DNA of 64,000 nucleotides, taken from contig OZ026843.1 of the NCBI GenBank assembly GCA_964023205.1, positions 5,007,029 to 5,071,028 on the forward strand, read 5' to 3'. The notes under the pieces were generated by a model, which saw only the letters and a list, made by a program, of their open reading frames with translations, had not been told where the DNA came from and made no database searches. Both the position numbers and the translations under genes were made by a program. The stretch comes from Lutraria lutraria (Eukaryota > Mollusca > Bivalvia > Venerida > Mactridae). Positions 46,480 through 58,999 of this stretch are shown one piece after another (within the stretch, counting starts at the first letter, position 1; each line of letters begins with the position of its first letter).

Positions 46480-47708
46480 TCTAATGAAAAATTATGAACA
46501 TATGTAGTAGATAGTGTACGAGCTTTTCTTTGAAGTGCTTTACAGGTTCATTCAACTAACAACCTGTTTATTATTTTAGACAGATGTCATTTTTACGGTC
46601 GAATATATCATATAAGTGTTACATATTCGAGATGTGACATATACGGTTCCACAGAGCATAAAGTAGCCTGCTCTGATATAGTACATGTAGTTACTGTAAA
46701 TATGTAAACAAATAAATAATAAAACCAATGCACGTTATTTAATAATAACAAGGCAAAATAAATAAACACCTCGTTGATTACACTCAAAGTCACAAATACA
46801 TGTACAATGAAATAATTCACAAACAAAAATACAACATAATTTATATAATATTCATTCTGGAATTCTATTTCCGTTCGTTCAGCAAGTCGTTAATGCCCAA
46901 ACAAGTTTCCGTAATCAATAATAAATAAATGCAACGCAATGTAAAAGAAATGAAATTCTAATTGTTCTTCTTATGTTTGCTTTTATAACATCCCGTTTTT
47001 TATGTTTCCATGCCAACGATAGTCCTTTTATAGTTGTTTAAAAACAGTCATGACGCTAATTGAGCAATAAAAATGATGAAACAAATAATATAACGGATTA
47101 GTTACGGAACATATATGGTTGTGTGTTTTTTTCATTCGCTGATTCAGAAAAATAATCTGTGATGGTTGATTGAGGCTTAATCCTGAACTGAATTCGTCTG
47201 CTTAAAAACTGTATGAAACACAATTATAATTCATATTCTATATACAATGTATTATGTATAATATTATAATCTATTATATACATGTATAAAAATATGTAAA
47301 CTATACAAACTAGATTATATAAAGATTTATATTGAAAATACTCCAGGAAAATATGTTTTTTACCAAAAAATCTATTTTGAACGACTGATATACTTCCCGA
47401 ACCGTTCCGTTAAACCCGGCTGACCCTTGTTCACTTATCGATTTTTCTCACCATGTTCATTATTTCTATGTCAAACACTTTATTTGTATAGCATTGCATC
47501 CTTGTTCTGTTGATGAACCTCTTCTAAACTATCAAACAAACTGGAACCTTTTTAACGAGTTGAATACAAGTGAAAACGAGCATGCTTAATTGACCGCAAG
47601 AAATTATTTGATGATAAATAAATATAAAAAAAACACACAAGACACAACCGTAGATACAAAACATAGAAATTTATATACAACGCTTCAATCCTCTCTATTA
47701 CGCCATGA
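46480..47708. other. 3' flank of the EF-hand gene
   Basis: AT-rich DNA with no other exon recognised. It includes the probable polyadenylation signal at 47479. Confidence 0.35.
47479..47484 (-). terminator. Candidate polyadenylation signal of the EF-hand gene
   Basis: AATAAA on the minus strand about 225 nt after the stop codon. Confidence 0.35.
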
Positions 47709-47952
47709 TTATTTTTTAGGGGCTGGTGCCTTGTATAGTCTTAAGGTGTACAATAGATTAGTAAATTGTCCGAGATTAATCTGTCCATCTTCGCCTACTG
47801 CACTCTTCAGAAAGAATTCGATTTCTTTCTCTTCCAGACTCCTTCCGGTTGCAGTTTTCAGAGATTTAAGACCTTCCTTAGCCTCATCAGCGTCTAGTTT
47901 ACCACTTCCGTCAGCGTCCAATTCCTTGAATTTGTTTACAACGTCTTGAGCG
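47709..47952 (-). CDS. EF-hand gene exon 3 (terminal)
   Basis: Acceptor TTATTTATTTTTAG. It codes AQDVVNKFKELDADGSGKLD through LYKAPAPKK and TAA. It contains the canonical third hand and degenerate fourth hand. Confidence 0.9.
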
Positions 47953-50900
47953 CTAAAAATAAATAATATCAGGTTTATAAATGATTTCAATGTGATCACA
48001 ATATCTAAAATCCGCCAGCAATATAAATAAAGTATTGAACTAAAGAAGCGAATTATAGATACAGATAAATGACTTGATTTGATCAATGTTGTCAAATCGT
48101 GTACTTGTTGCTGCTTATTTGCCGCACACATACATATATACTGTACAGGTTCACATTTTGTGGTGATTATCTTAAAATCATTTTAGCGGTTTCCTAAAAC
48201 AGGCAAAATTAATCCTAGATTTCGAAGCACTTCACTTATCACGACGCTGCTGTTACAATACTTCCGCTCACAATTTTCTGCTTTTTGCTGACTTTTTCTG
48301 TGTGTCAGATCCGGCAGTCAAAACATAACATTATCAATACTACTGTAGCTGGATGATATATGATATTTGTATTTGTAAATTGGCTGTAATATTAATAGCC
48401 CAAGCTGGAGGTCGTGGGTTCGAGCCAAACATCGGGTACATTATTTCCTTCTCCTCCAATTACACTACCATTTACCAAAAATGACGAGGAATTTATGGTT
48501 CGCAAAAATTACAAAACATATAGTATTTACCCTTAAAATTGTATAAAGCTGTATCTGACAAGAAATGCTACATTGTTTAAAATCACATTGTTTACATAAC
48601 CTCAAAGGAGTTTTAGCAAAACGGTCTCTGTAATTTAACAAACATGATTGTTACAGGTTCTCAGAATAAAGTGTTCCCTAACATTTTATTCAACTGCTTA
48701 TCGAGCAGTGTTTGCTGAATTCAAACATGCCCCGTTCGCTTTCACGAAAAGTATAAACAACATTGTATTTTACTTTGGTAAAGAGGAAAACTATGCTTGA
48801 TAAAACATTGAAAATGTTTGATTTTGTTGATTTTAATTTCCGATTTATCTCCCTTTCATTTCTATTTATAGTTGCTTATCAAAATTTACAGGTTGCTTCC
48901 AATATTCATTATTATAAATTTTATAATCTAGGTACTTAGGTATGCTTCTGATTGCATACGAACGATAATTCTACCAATAACAAGACTATCAGATATAGCT
49001 TTATACACTTGAATGTTCCAACACTAAAAATACTTACTGGTCACCTATGGACATGTAGAATTGTTGAAATTCCCAGATACTCATCACACCATTCATATCT
49101 TTATCGAATGTACTAAACATCTGTTCTCCTTGTTCCTTGTCAAGACCAAACTCCAGTTCAAACAATTCAATAGCCTGAGGCTTCTTTAAATGTCGGACAT
49201 TGTTCTTGATATACTTATCAAATATCGCCATAACTTCTTTCCTGAAAAGTTGAAATCATTTTGTAAAGTATTTGTATGCACGGCATGCGACGTGTTTTAA
49301 ATACATGTATTGTGATTATGCTCGGTAATGCCATTGGTTGGATTTGCTGAGATGTTTGTCTTTTGGATGTGCTTTATTAAATATTTTATAATATCGCGTT
49401 CTTAATGTGTATAATCGTTGGCAACACCTGTATCTGTTCATTGATGCCCCATGACACTCTCCTGTAATTAAATTACATCGATAGTCGAATGTTAGCGAGA
49501 CATGTAACGTAATGCAGACACTTACGATACGATTATGCACAGTGTATATTATCGTTTTTGCTTAGACGCTCATGCACGGTGAACGATATAATAAGAAAAG
49601 TTGGTACTATAAATGAGAGGTACAGGTAAGTGATAGTTGCAAGTGTACACGTGCATTACATACAAATATTACAAGCTTTTATCATGTTTTATCCATACTT
49701 AAAACTACAAGTGGAGACTGATTGAAATCATCATCATGCCAAATACACATGACGACATGGTTCAGACCTTCAAACATATCCCGGATGTTAGAAATGCCAC
49801 GTACTGGCAGACAACAGACCTTACACACCCACGTTATCTTTAAATAAAAAGATCTGTTTTATTGAATAAACGTGTTATAAGCTGCATGCAAAGTAATAAA
49901 ATCTCTAAAAACCGATTCAAAGATTAGCACTTTATGATATTATTTTATATGCATGTACAACATTTATCAAATAATCTTGGCTGCTGTTTCGTAGAAAATT
50001 CAAGAAAGGTCATATAAAACTGGTTAGCCAACGTAGGAAGAAAGGTTGGTGAATAACAGAAATTTACACTAAATTCAAAATTGGGAATCGTAATAGTCAG
50101 ATGAGGTAGCTCACCAGGCTAAAGCGTGTTGTCATAGAAACATTCTACAATTTGGGATTCTTACAGACTTTTTTTTGTTATTAGGAAATGCTATTTTAAC
50201 ACGAACCAGGTACACCATGGTAGTTAGTATGAATAATAGGTAAATTGCATCAACAAATAAAAAGTGCTGTGCGATGTTTTTCGTCAGAATCCATGGTATA
50301 ATGTATAAGGCAGATCTAGGCGCAAAATGTGTGTTTCTGTTTTCCCAACCTACCCTATTTCTCCCAGCGACCCTAGACTTTAATGCTAGTTAGATCCAAG
50401 AAACGGTAACTACAGTTACTGTAACACTGACTCAGATTTTATCATTCCACAAACTATCAATGCTAATTTTCTCAACCTACTTACCCTATTTCAATGAGCA
50501 TGTAACCAGTAAACAAACACTATATTTTACACCCTCGCATGAATATACAACTTGTGTACAACATCGACAAAGCATATACATATACTATCCCAAATCATTA
50601 TCGCAATATGGAGCGGACAGATTTTGAGAAACTTTATATAATTTCTAAAGGTTTCTACGATAGAAAATCTTTTACCATGAGCTTTTTCTAAAACAATGAT
50701 GCTCCTTTGAGTTAATGGCCCTTTAAATAATTTACATTGAAGTCTATGGGAGTAGCCCATTTTTCAAATATTAAAGCAAGAGAATCACATTATCAAGATG
50801 CAAAAATACAATATCAATGTAGGTGTAAGTCACTGTGCAATATCTACAGAAATTAACATTTTTCAAATTTTCAACAAGGGCAACAACTCATACAAAATTT

Positions 50901-53900
50901 TCAAAATGTGTTGTACAATAAATTTCATTATCTAAGGTAACTATACCAAACAAATGAAGATAATTGGACAATACATTTTTTTAAAAATATATACATTTTT
51001 TATTAGCATTGAGCGGGTATGTCAAAAAGGAGAGTCTTATGGATATAATACCTTAATTGTAAACTTGAAATTATTTTTAAAATACCGGACCGTTATTTGT
51101 ATCAGAAGAATATTTGAAAAAGTGGTTAAAAAAGCCCAAAGAATCCCAAAAAACGAAGCTATATTTTTCAATAAAACGTTGACATCACATTCTGTTAACC
51201 ATCTTTTGGGACTGTATCATAATACAGCCGAAAAAATACGAAACAGATACTGGAATGGCATACAGTCAAACCTGTGAACAAAGGTCACTCTTGGGAAAGA
51301 CAAACAAGCGACCTTTATCCGGAGGTCATTTTATTCTTAATAATCAATGACAGGTTTCAAAAGAATGGCCTTTATTCACAGATTTGTCTTTATTCGCAGT
51401 TGGCCGCTAATACAAGTTTGATTGTACTTGATAGAACAAGATGGAGGAAGAAAACATTTGCTGATTGTACTTGATAGAACAAGATGGAAGAAGAAAACAT
51501 TTGCTGAATGACTACAAGCATGTCATACACAGAGAAACCATGTGTCATCACGTCAAGATAGATAACTTCACACTTTTTTCTTATACATTCACCTACAAGT
51601 ATGCAGTTTGTATGCAGCCATTTCATGTCGAGACGTTTTATGGTTCCTGTGGTTATATGGTATACGGAATCCTGACAAGGCCTAAAGTTCTAACAACTCT
51701 TATCAACTACTTTCGACGACTGCTTCCTGGAATCTGACTAGTACCTGCGCCGAAATAATGGATTGCGAAGGCTCAGATTTCGCCACTGACGGGATTCGAA
51801 CCCGCGACCTCCGGGATAGGAGTCCGACGCTCAATCCCTACACCCGAACTCAAACCCTATGCTAGTCTGAAAAATATATACCAAAGCTCATGGTTCCCAA
51901 GGAAACTGTTCATTATTTTGTAATTGGAGCTTATTTATTTTTGTCGTCGAATAGGTCAGTACCTTCATTGCAATTAGTTCGTGGTGCAATATACTTTAAC
52001 GGAGTGCAAATTGCACCGTCGTGATGCATTTGTTACATGTTGCACCAAAACACCTTTAGAACCACACTATGGCACAAACAGGCTTCCGTACATTCATTTG
52101 TAGTCTGACACTTCGATATTTTTTGGCAAAGCTACTAGGTACATAGACCTATTACACATGCATGCTATATTAACATATACAATACAAGACAGGTACAACA
52201 TTATTTGACTTCCTGAATGTTGTTGGTCGATACCTGACCTTCAGATTAATCGTACATATGATAATAATTATTTTGCACTAACTCTAATGTCTAAAGAATT
52301 AGATCCTAAGCCACCACATAGCTGAATCATAAAGCTACATTATGAATCCGATTATTACACAGTTGTTAGTTATTTACACCTAACATTTGTTTTTGTTATC
52401 TTCTTTTCTTTAGATGTTGGTTTTCTTCTTGTCTTTATTGTTGCTTCCCGGACTAGAATAAATGTTATATCAATATGTTTACTTTGGTGCCGAGGTATGC
52501 GGTATTCAGTGAGTGTTACATAATATAATGAGTACAGTCAAACATGTGAATAAAAGTCCCTTTACAGTGTCCCCATCCCAACAACGAGCAAAGTACTGTG
52601 TTAAACAAATCACAGTAAAACGGACAAGACGTATATCGGTGCTTTACACCAGGAATGATAAAGAACCAGGAAAAATTATGAGAAATAAGACCATGGATAT
52701 AAATGCCCGGTTCTCCTATATCTCATCTCCTGATATGACCATAGGACGGACTGGTGTCGAATGAAGGTTATACAAGAGATACATGAATAAATGTGAATAA
52801 TCAAAATCAACAGAATCCTGCAATATATCTCAAACGTTTATCAAGACTGCAAAGTCTGCAATGTATACTTATACAAAAAGTGGTACTATTTTCAACGCGG
52901 ATGAGAGGCGTCACTGTTTTGTCGCTACAAAAAGTGGTGTATACCATAGGAACTCCGTTCCTAAAAAAACACCAAAGGGAGAATGACAAAGTTACCAGTA
53001 CACATAGCTGAACTTCATGTCTACGTTTATTGAGTATGTTTTATCAATAATGAGTTAAACAGTGGTCGTTCATCACATAGTAAGCTTTAATCCACAATGG
53101 GTTGTACACACAGGTTACACGGTATTGTTCTAAACCTTGTAGGAAAGGTTTGCGGATAAATGTATAAAACTCTGATTGAAAGACGGGCACATTGTGTCTC
53201 ATCTTTAAATATAATGAGGTAATCATATTGATAACTTAAACATAAGTAGGTTTGTATGATTGGATTGAAAGCCAATCATGAGGAAATCTGGCAAAAAAAT
53301 GTTTGCACTTCCTTCAGTTATATACCAACGTGAAAAACTTACAAGTATTGTAATACTAAAGGGAAAACTATCGTACAACCAGGCTTATCACCAGTGCTTG
53401 TATAGTGCACGATAGCATGTGTTCAACAGAAAAAAAAGGAAGTGAACAATAACTAACGAAGATAGAATATACAAATGTATGATAGAGGTTCCTTTCTACA
53501 GTGCAACCTCCCTGCAACAGCTACCAATGGGGGGGCAAAAATAGCTGTTGCAAGGAGGTGGCTGTTGATGAGAGAATGAAACTAGAGTAAAACGTCACTT
53601 TGTGTTACTAGACTAGTATACTGGCTGTAACAGGGAGGTGGCTGTTGTTCGGAGGTGACCACTCATGGAGGTTACACTGTAGTTATAATGCATGGAAAAA
53701 CACAATCTGGAAAAAGTAAGAGGATGTTTACACACGTCTGGTTTTCATACAAGTTCTCTAAGTTCCTGTTTAGATGGGTTTAGAAGTTAAACGAAGCAAA
53801 TGAACGATATTTATCTCATTTGTTTATTACATTTGCACATTTCACCCTAGAAAAATACCTTAACAATGTTTTTTTAGTGATTTCCATAAAAAAACGGCTG

Positions 53901-56900
53901 ATCAAGAAGGTACCAAAATATTATGCTTCTGATTTATAATACGTTCTCCAATATTCCAAATATTTGATTGAAGTTGTTCATGTATTTAAGTCAAATTACT
54001 GAAATAATTATATCAGACAAAGTATTGGTACTGATAACAAGCGGTAGACAAACACGTATAGTCCGTGATGGCAGAACAGGGTTCATTTCTAACCTGTAAC
54101 ATGGTAGAACAATAGAAACATGTGGATAATGATCTTTATAATGAGTTAGTTATAGGCGTAGTACTTAACAAGATGATATATTAGAGAGATTATCTAGAAT
54201 TAACAATTAAAGGGGCATACCCTACAACTGACAAACATTCTGTAAAAGTGTAAAAATGTGCTAGATGTAAATGTAAAACAATATATAATGGATAATTGCA
54301 GGAAGAATATGGGTCATAAAATGACTAGATTAGGTACTAGCCACAAAAAACATAGCTATGAATAATAAATCACTTCCACCCAAAAATTTCCATGACTAAA
54401 TGTATGTGTCACAAATACATATTTTTTATGATTTTATTTTTAATTGGATGAATTTTTGGCTGAAACTTTCTTCGTTGGCTTTTTTCTTTACAAGCTTCTA
54501 ATTTATCATCATTTTACCTTAATTCTAAATGCACCAAGTTGTAGGGTATGCCCCTTTAATGACGACCATAGTTTATGTAGCCTCGTAAAATACTCCATAG
54601 AATCAATATTTGTAGAGATGTATATAATGTGTTCGAGAGAAAGGAAAGTAATACAAATGTAATAAGACAAGGATTTGTAGGTTCATATATACAATGTTTC
54701 AATAAGTGTTTCCATCTTCCTCTGCTTTTTTCTACACAAAGATGTTTATTGTTTTTTAGAACTGCTTGCTATTCATTGATTGCATGATATTTATTTTGTG
54801 ATCCAATATATATGTATCAACATTATTATAATGCTTTAATTTGTTTTTTGATAAGAAACACAATATTTATTTTTAGGAGAGGGGGTGGGGGCACGCAAAT
54901 TGCAATTGTTTATATAAAACCCAATTACGATTAATGTGCAAAAATGTGCTATTTTGTTTTATACTTCATGCATTTTCCATTCACTTAAGACTTCCATGAG
55001 TTTTAAGTTTGTATTTCATTTCGCAAATATGACTGAGCCTCCTACAATATTACTTCATTGAGTCCACGAAGTTTGTCACAGAAACTTTGTTAGATCTTCT
55101 AAAGCGGACATTACCTACCATTAATTTGATGTTAATATTTCGAAGTATCAGTTTGAATTAAGTTTTATCCTTTACATGTACTAGGCGGTCCATATCGATA
55201 TAAGCTTTTGGGTAGGAATTATTTCATTACTATTCTGATACCTTCCATTTTTACATTTTTTTTTTTGTTGTTCTATATTACCTATGCATGTTTTTTCGAT
55301 CAATTTACGTAAAGAGAGTTTACTGTATAATAATGGAAATTTCTCGGGTACCTTGGTTCTTAAGTCTTTATTGGATAATAATTGATTATATAGTGTTATA
55401 TCTAGCAACCTCGTTTGTAATGCTCGCTATGACAAAAAGACTTAAACATTATTAATAGTATTCAGTGACGCAGTTCTTACGCACTTCCAAACATTTGAAG
55501 TAACAGACAATATCAGTGTTATGTTTTCATATTGATGAATACAAACTTGCTTTACAAACTTCATTTTTTCTAAACCTTCGAACAGATGAATCAATCGACT
55601 CTATCATTATTATGTACACCACATACTGAAATGTGCAAACCTTAACAAGAAATCATACGCCGAAATGTACGATTTGCCAGCATGCAGTTGTCAGAAACGC
55701 CAATTAATTTAGCAATATAGGAAGTCAATAAAAGCAAGCCGGATAGTGGTGTACACTGTCCAAGTCTACAAACATTGTTGACGCAGAACGTACCAGCTTT
55801 AACCAGTTTTAATTTACGTTCTTCTCCAGGAAGATAATGAATCACAAGGATGTACTGTTTGAAGTACGGAAACTGATTGTTCTTCTGTTCTTTTTTTACG
55901 CATCATCAAATTATCTGGCAACAGTATTCAAATCCATCCCATATGTACTGTTGTTCGATATAATAATGACTTCACCGTATGATGATCTATAATTTTGGTA
56001 TAATAACAGTTTCATCATATGTGGATTCTACGTATAAGTTGTGCATAAAAGTGACTATGTCATGAATATTACTCAGTAACTTAAACCCTAGACGTACACA
56101 TCTCATCATCAAGCTGATATGTGAACAACGCACACAATGTCTTTTTTACATAACGATAAATTGTTCGTAAATATATGGTTTTGCCTGAACACTGCACATA
56201 AACAGCATATCGTGGTAGTCGCTATAAGCTCATACTGTAATTCTGAAATACGGTAATTAACCATTTATCTTGGAGACTTCCAAGCACTCTTAGATAAGAA
56301 TATTATTATAATATAAATTATGAAGACAAACTTGTAATGAAAATAAGGCTAAATGTGATTAAAAACATGGAATACCACTTTAAATATACGTGTGCCTATA
56401 TATATATATATATTCTGGTGTAGATTTTAGGACAAGGCTTATCAACGTGTCTTACGACATCTTTACCGAATTTTTGTCGTAAGTCTGTACGAGTATCTGT
56501 TCTTTGTATCATGGACATGGTGGCTTCATGGAATAGATCTGAAAGCTTAAGCCTACTTAACAGCGGGTCAGCATCGTGTGGTACATGATCAAATCATTCT
56601 TTAAATAATTAAATTTAACGATATAAACTAGCAATAGCACTGTAAGACAAAACTAAACATAATGGTACACAAATACGAAGATCTGACAAATTACAGTAAT
56701 TAGTAATAGAGCATTAAACATTCCAAGATAATGCCACGTGCAGTTTATTCCACATAACCACTCAGACTACCATTACAAGAAACCAATCAACACGGCTCAT
56801 AGATAAAACACCCAACTTGATTTTATGGATATCGCCTGAATGCAAAAAGATAGAAAGACTCGTACAAACAATGAAAGACGTTATCAGTCACGAGTAGGTT

Positions 56901-58980
56901 TGAATGTCGACATTACTCGCTCTAACAAGTAAGTAACACTGATATTTTTTACTTTGTGACGGGGCACAAATACAGTTCAACCTCTCCAGAGCGGCCCTCT
57001 CTTGAGCAACAACCTCACTCCAACAACAGCATGATTTTTCCCACTACACAATTTACCTTTTAGTTTAACCTCTATAGAGCAACACCTTCTCAATAACAAC
57101 ATAATGTTGCTACTCCCAAATGGTGTTGCTTTGGAGAGGTTGCACTGCAAATCTTTTACATTACAAATACTCTCTCTCTCTCTCTCTCATTCTCGTAAAA
57201 ACACATACCCGAGACAATATTCACATCATCTCAGAGATAACTGTCATCTTCCTAAAATATTATTAAAAGCAAAAACACAACCTCGTTTAGTTTATTATTT
57301 ACGGAACTTTAAAAGCTAAACTGATCTACCTGCATGTAACGCTAGTATAAGCTAGATTAGTTTAACCTAAGTCAACCAGTGTGTAATTTTCTACAGCAAT
57401 AGCGATAAGAACCTTTATTACAAACTTAGGAACAATACTTCAATTTATATTTCACGGCGTCTGTCAATATTCTCGTATATATATTAACAGTGGTATATAA
57501 ATAACAGAAGCCAAAAAAAACACACACTGACATTGCTACTATGATTAAGGCATATTGAAAGTGCGTAATACACTATTCATTTTGGTGCCAAAGAGCCTCA
57601 GAACGTCAGACGTGTTGTACAACATTTATAATATTAAGAAACATATTCAACTTTTAACATTTTGGCGAATCAAATATGTTCAAGACATTATTTCAGGGTC
57701 CGAGGCTTTGATACCGATCTCAAGTTTTATAACCTCGAAGCCAATACCTAAGGATTGTAGCACAAAGGAAATTTCATCCGATGATTTGGTTACTAGTACA
57801 GTACACTCTCTCCAGAGAGGTCTTTTCTTGAGCAATAACCTCCCTTCAACAACAGCATGATTTTTCCCACTGCACATTTTAACTACATGTAGCCATGTAA
57901 TTAGTGAAGGCCATGTTCGTTATGTAGTATACTTTTCGTTTTTACCATCTGAGTGCAAGGTTACATACATATATCAAAGTATTTATTAATCTATCCCATG
58001 AAGGCAACAACCTATCATCAACAACAACAACATAATTTTGCTACTTCCAAAGGGTGTTACTTTGGAGAGGTTGGACTGCACTTCTAAATAGATATTATCT
58101 ATTTAGTTATGAAACAGAGCGGAGTATCAAAATCTCGAGTGTGTCCTTTATGAAGTCCTTCTGTAGTACATTGGCAATACGGGTTCTAAAACTTACAAAA
58201 AAACTCATTTTATAACCTTCTTTGGTAGAATCATGTTTGATATCATCAATTAGCTATTGTCCAAAATGTTTCTCTAATATGGAACGGACATATTTTCGGA
58301 AGCTTTTTAACTATCATAGGTCTCTATAAGAGAACATGATTTACGCTGTTAGGAAAGTCCTAATGAGTTATTGCTTTCTAAATTTGCATTGAAGTTTATG
58401 TAGCCAATCTTTCAAAGATTATAGAAAAAACATACATTTTAACGAAAACTCTAATGTAGGAAAGTTATTGTCAACGACCGATTATGCAGAAATTAATAGT
58501 TTTCTTTTTTAAGAAGGGCAACAACTTTTCCAAACGTTTTCCAAAATAAAGGTGTCGTAATATTAATTAAAGTATCCAGGGTAACTACCAGAGAAATGAC
58601 CATGCTTGAGTGATACTATTTTCATAATATTGCCATTTTAGTAGCATTAGATAGATACGTAAAAGGTACACTATTATGAATATAATACATTAAGACACCT
58701 CAGAAACAACTAGTTATATGTTACATATTTATGAATGTAAACAACAAGTTTTTTTTCAATATTTCTTGTACCTCATCACTCAATACACGTACGTTGGTAT
58801 ATAGCATTGCCAAGGAAAGTATTAATCAAGACATAGCTAACATTTTAAGATTTGCTTTATTGATATTTATCTAAGATAAACTTTACTTGATCAACTCGAG
58901 CAAATATACACATCTTCTATATATACATTAAATATCAAGAAAGAAAAAACTTACGGAATTTTGCGTCCTCGTGCTGCCAT
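47709..58980 (-). CDS. Calmodulin-like EF-hand calcium-binding protein, 157 residues
   Basis: The join 58980-58955, 49241-49038, 47952-47709 totals 474 nt with matching phases and GT-AG introns. The protein starts MAARGRKIPKEVMAIFDKYI. Two canonical 12-residue EF loops are visible: DKDMNGVMSIWE at 55-66 and DADGSGKLDADE at 89-100, both with acidic residues at 1 and 3, Gly6 and Glu12. A third loop, AVGEDGQINLGQ (128-139), lacks the acidic first residue and Glu12. The N-terminal helix pair (about 13-40) looks like a degenerate first hand. So it has four EF-hands in two pairs, and probably two bind Ca2+. The tail LYKAPAPKK is basic, with no signal peptide or membrane span. It is a small soluble calcium sensor or buffer; the exact subfamily is not recognised. 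Intron 1 is about 9.7 kb and rich in repeats; intron 2 is about 1.1 kb. A TATATA near 59150 could serve a promoter, but this is uncertain. Confidence 0.88.
48400..48440 (+). mobile_element. SINE box B remnant in intron 2
   Basis: GGAGGTCGTGGGTTCGAGCC is a tRNA-like T arm without a recognisable partner head. Confidence 0.25.
49038..49241 (-). CDS. EF-hand gene exon 2
   Basis: Acceptor TTTCAACTTTTCAG, donor GACCA|GTAAGT, 204 nt. It codes from KEVMAIFDKY to FYMSIGD and holds the degenerate first hand and the canonical second hand. Confidence 0.88.
49242..50539. other. Intron 1 of the EF-hand gene, 3' part
   Basis: No exon or complete repeat was recognised. A word ATGAGCATGTAACCAGT near 50495 recurs near 36661, so dispersed fragments are present. 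Confidence 0.35.
50540..51060 (+). repeat. Diverged 0.5 kb dispersed repeat, copy 1
   Basis: It shares in order CAATATGGAGCGGACA, CATTGAAGTCTATG, CAGAAATTAACA, AAGGGCAACAACT and TTAGCATTGAG-like words with 58210-58720. It includes part of the 107-codon frame at 50954-51277, which is therefore doubtful. Confidence 0.7.
51261..51426 (+). mobile_element. TACAGTCAAACCTGTGAAC MITE, complete copy
   Basis: It starts TACAGTCAAACCTGTGAACA and ends AAGTTTGATTGTA. Motifs CACTCTTGGGAAAGACAAAC and GCGACCTTTATCCGGAGG lie inside. Confidence 0.8.
51422..51510 (+). repeat. 45-bp tandem duplication
   Basis: GATTGTACTTGATAGAACAA ... ACATTTGCTG occurs twice in direct tandem with one base difference (GGAGGAAG / GGAAGAAG). 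Confidence 0.95.
51620..51862 (-). mobile_element. tRNA-headed SINE, minus strand
   Basis: Minus-strand head (about 51850-51781): GTAGGGATTGAGCGTCGG, anticodon-like CTCCTAT, box B CGGGTTCGAATCCCG. The body extent is estimated from the loss of AT richness. Confidence 0.6.
51863..52804. other. No gene recognised
   Basis: A truncated TACAGTCAAACATGTGAAT MITE end is at about 52532-52570. Nothing else is supportable. Confidence 0.35.
52805..52967 (+). repeat. Dispersed repeat ending GGAACTCCGTTCC, copy 2
   Basis: Direct match to 34682-34846, including GCGTCACT and the palindromic end. Confidence 0.85.
52968..53496. other. No gene recognised
   Basis: Overlapping short frames on the minus strand at 53044-53275 have no motif; intronic AT-rich DNA. 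Confidence 0.3.
53497..53681. mobile_element. TACAGTGCAACCTCCCTGC MITE
   Basis: It starts TACAGTGCAACCTCCCTGCA and ends CATGGAGGTTACACTGTA, with GGAGGTGGCTGTTG repeated inside. Confidence 0.8.
53682..56970. other. Intron 1 of the EF-hand gene, middle part
   Basis: No exon is accepted. An 86-codon minus-strand frame ending at 55642 contains the cysteine-spaced AGTFCVNNVCRLGQC but lacks a start, splice sites or known homologue. An (AT)n run lies at 56397-56411. Confidence 0.3.
56971..57149 (+). mobile_element. TACAGTTCAACCTCTCCAGAG MITE, intact reference copy
   Basis: It starts TACAGTTCAACCTCTCCAGA and ends GGAGAGGTTGCACTGCA, 179 bp. Inside, AGCGGCCCTCTCTTGAGCAA, CAACAACAGCATGATTTTTC and GCTACTCCCAAATGGTGTTG. 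A (CT)n run follows at about 57172-57188. Confidence 0.8.
57797..58080 (+). mobile_element. Same MITE family with an internal insertion
   Basis: It starts TACAGTACACTCTCTCCAGA and ends GGAGAGGTTGGACTGCA. About 100 bp of unrelated DNA separates the GATTTTTCCCACTGCACA part from the CAACAACAACATAATTTTGC part. Confidence 0.75.
58210..58720 (+). repeat. Diverged 0.5 kb dispersed repeat, copy 2
   Basis: Direct orientation relative to 50540-51060; both lie in EF-hand intron 1. Confidence 0.7.
58955..58980 (-). CDS. EF-hand gene exon 1 (coding part, 26 nt)
   Basis: ATGGCAGCACGAGGACGC codes MAARGR, then KI and two bases of Pro9, followed by donor GTAAGT. Context CAATCATGG fits an animal start. The joined frame is the reason this ATG was chosen; an ATG inside exon 2 would remove 12 residues. 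Confidence 0.75.
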
Positions 58981-58999
58981 GATTGAAGTCTATGTAATT

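Noticed and set aside
46083..46507. Overlapping open frames of 76-128 codons on both strands
   Set aside because: They lie in the CGACAATGCGA palindrome; low-complexity Arg/Ser/Ala output on both strands is a by-product of the repeat.
50954..51277. 107-codon plus-strand frame
   Set aside because: It overlaps a dispersed repeat shared with 58.2-58.7 kb and runs into a MITE; no motif or homologue recognised.
55642..55905. Cysteine-containing minus-strand frame (AGTFCVNNVCRLGQC)
   Set aside because: No start, convincing splice sites or known domain; too little to call a gene.
57555..57877. Open frames on both strands, including a minus-strand ISFVLQSLGIGFEVIKLEIG stretch
   Set aside because: Protein-like composition, but the frames run into a MITE at 57797 and no splice pair or family could be assigned.
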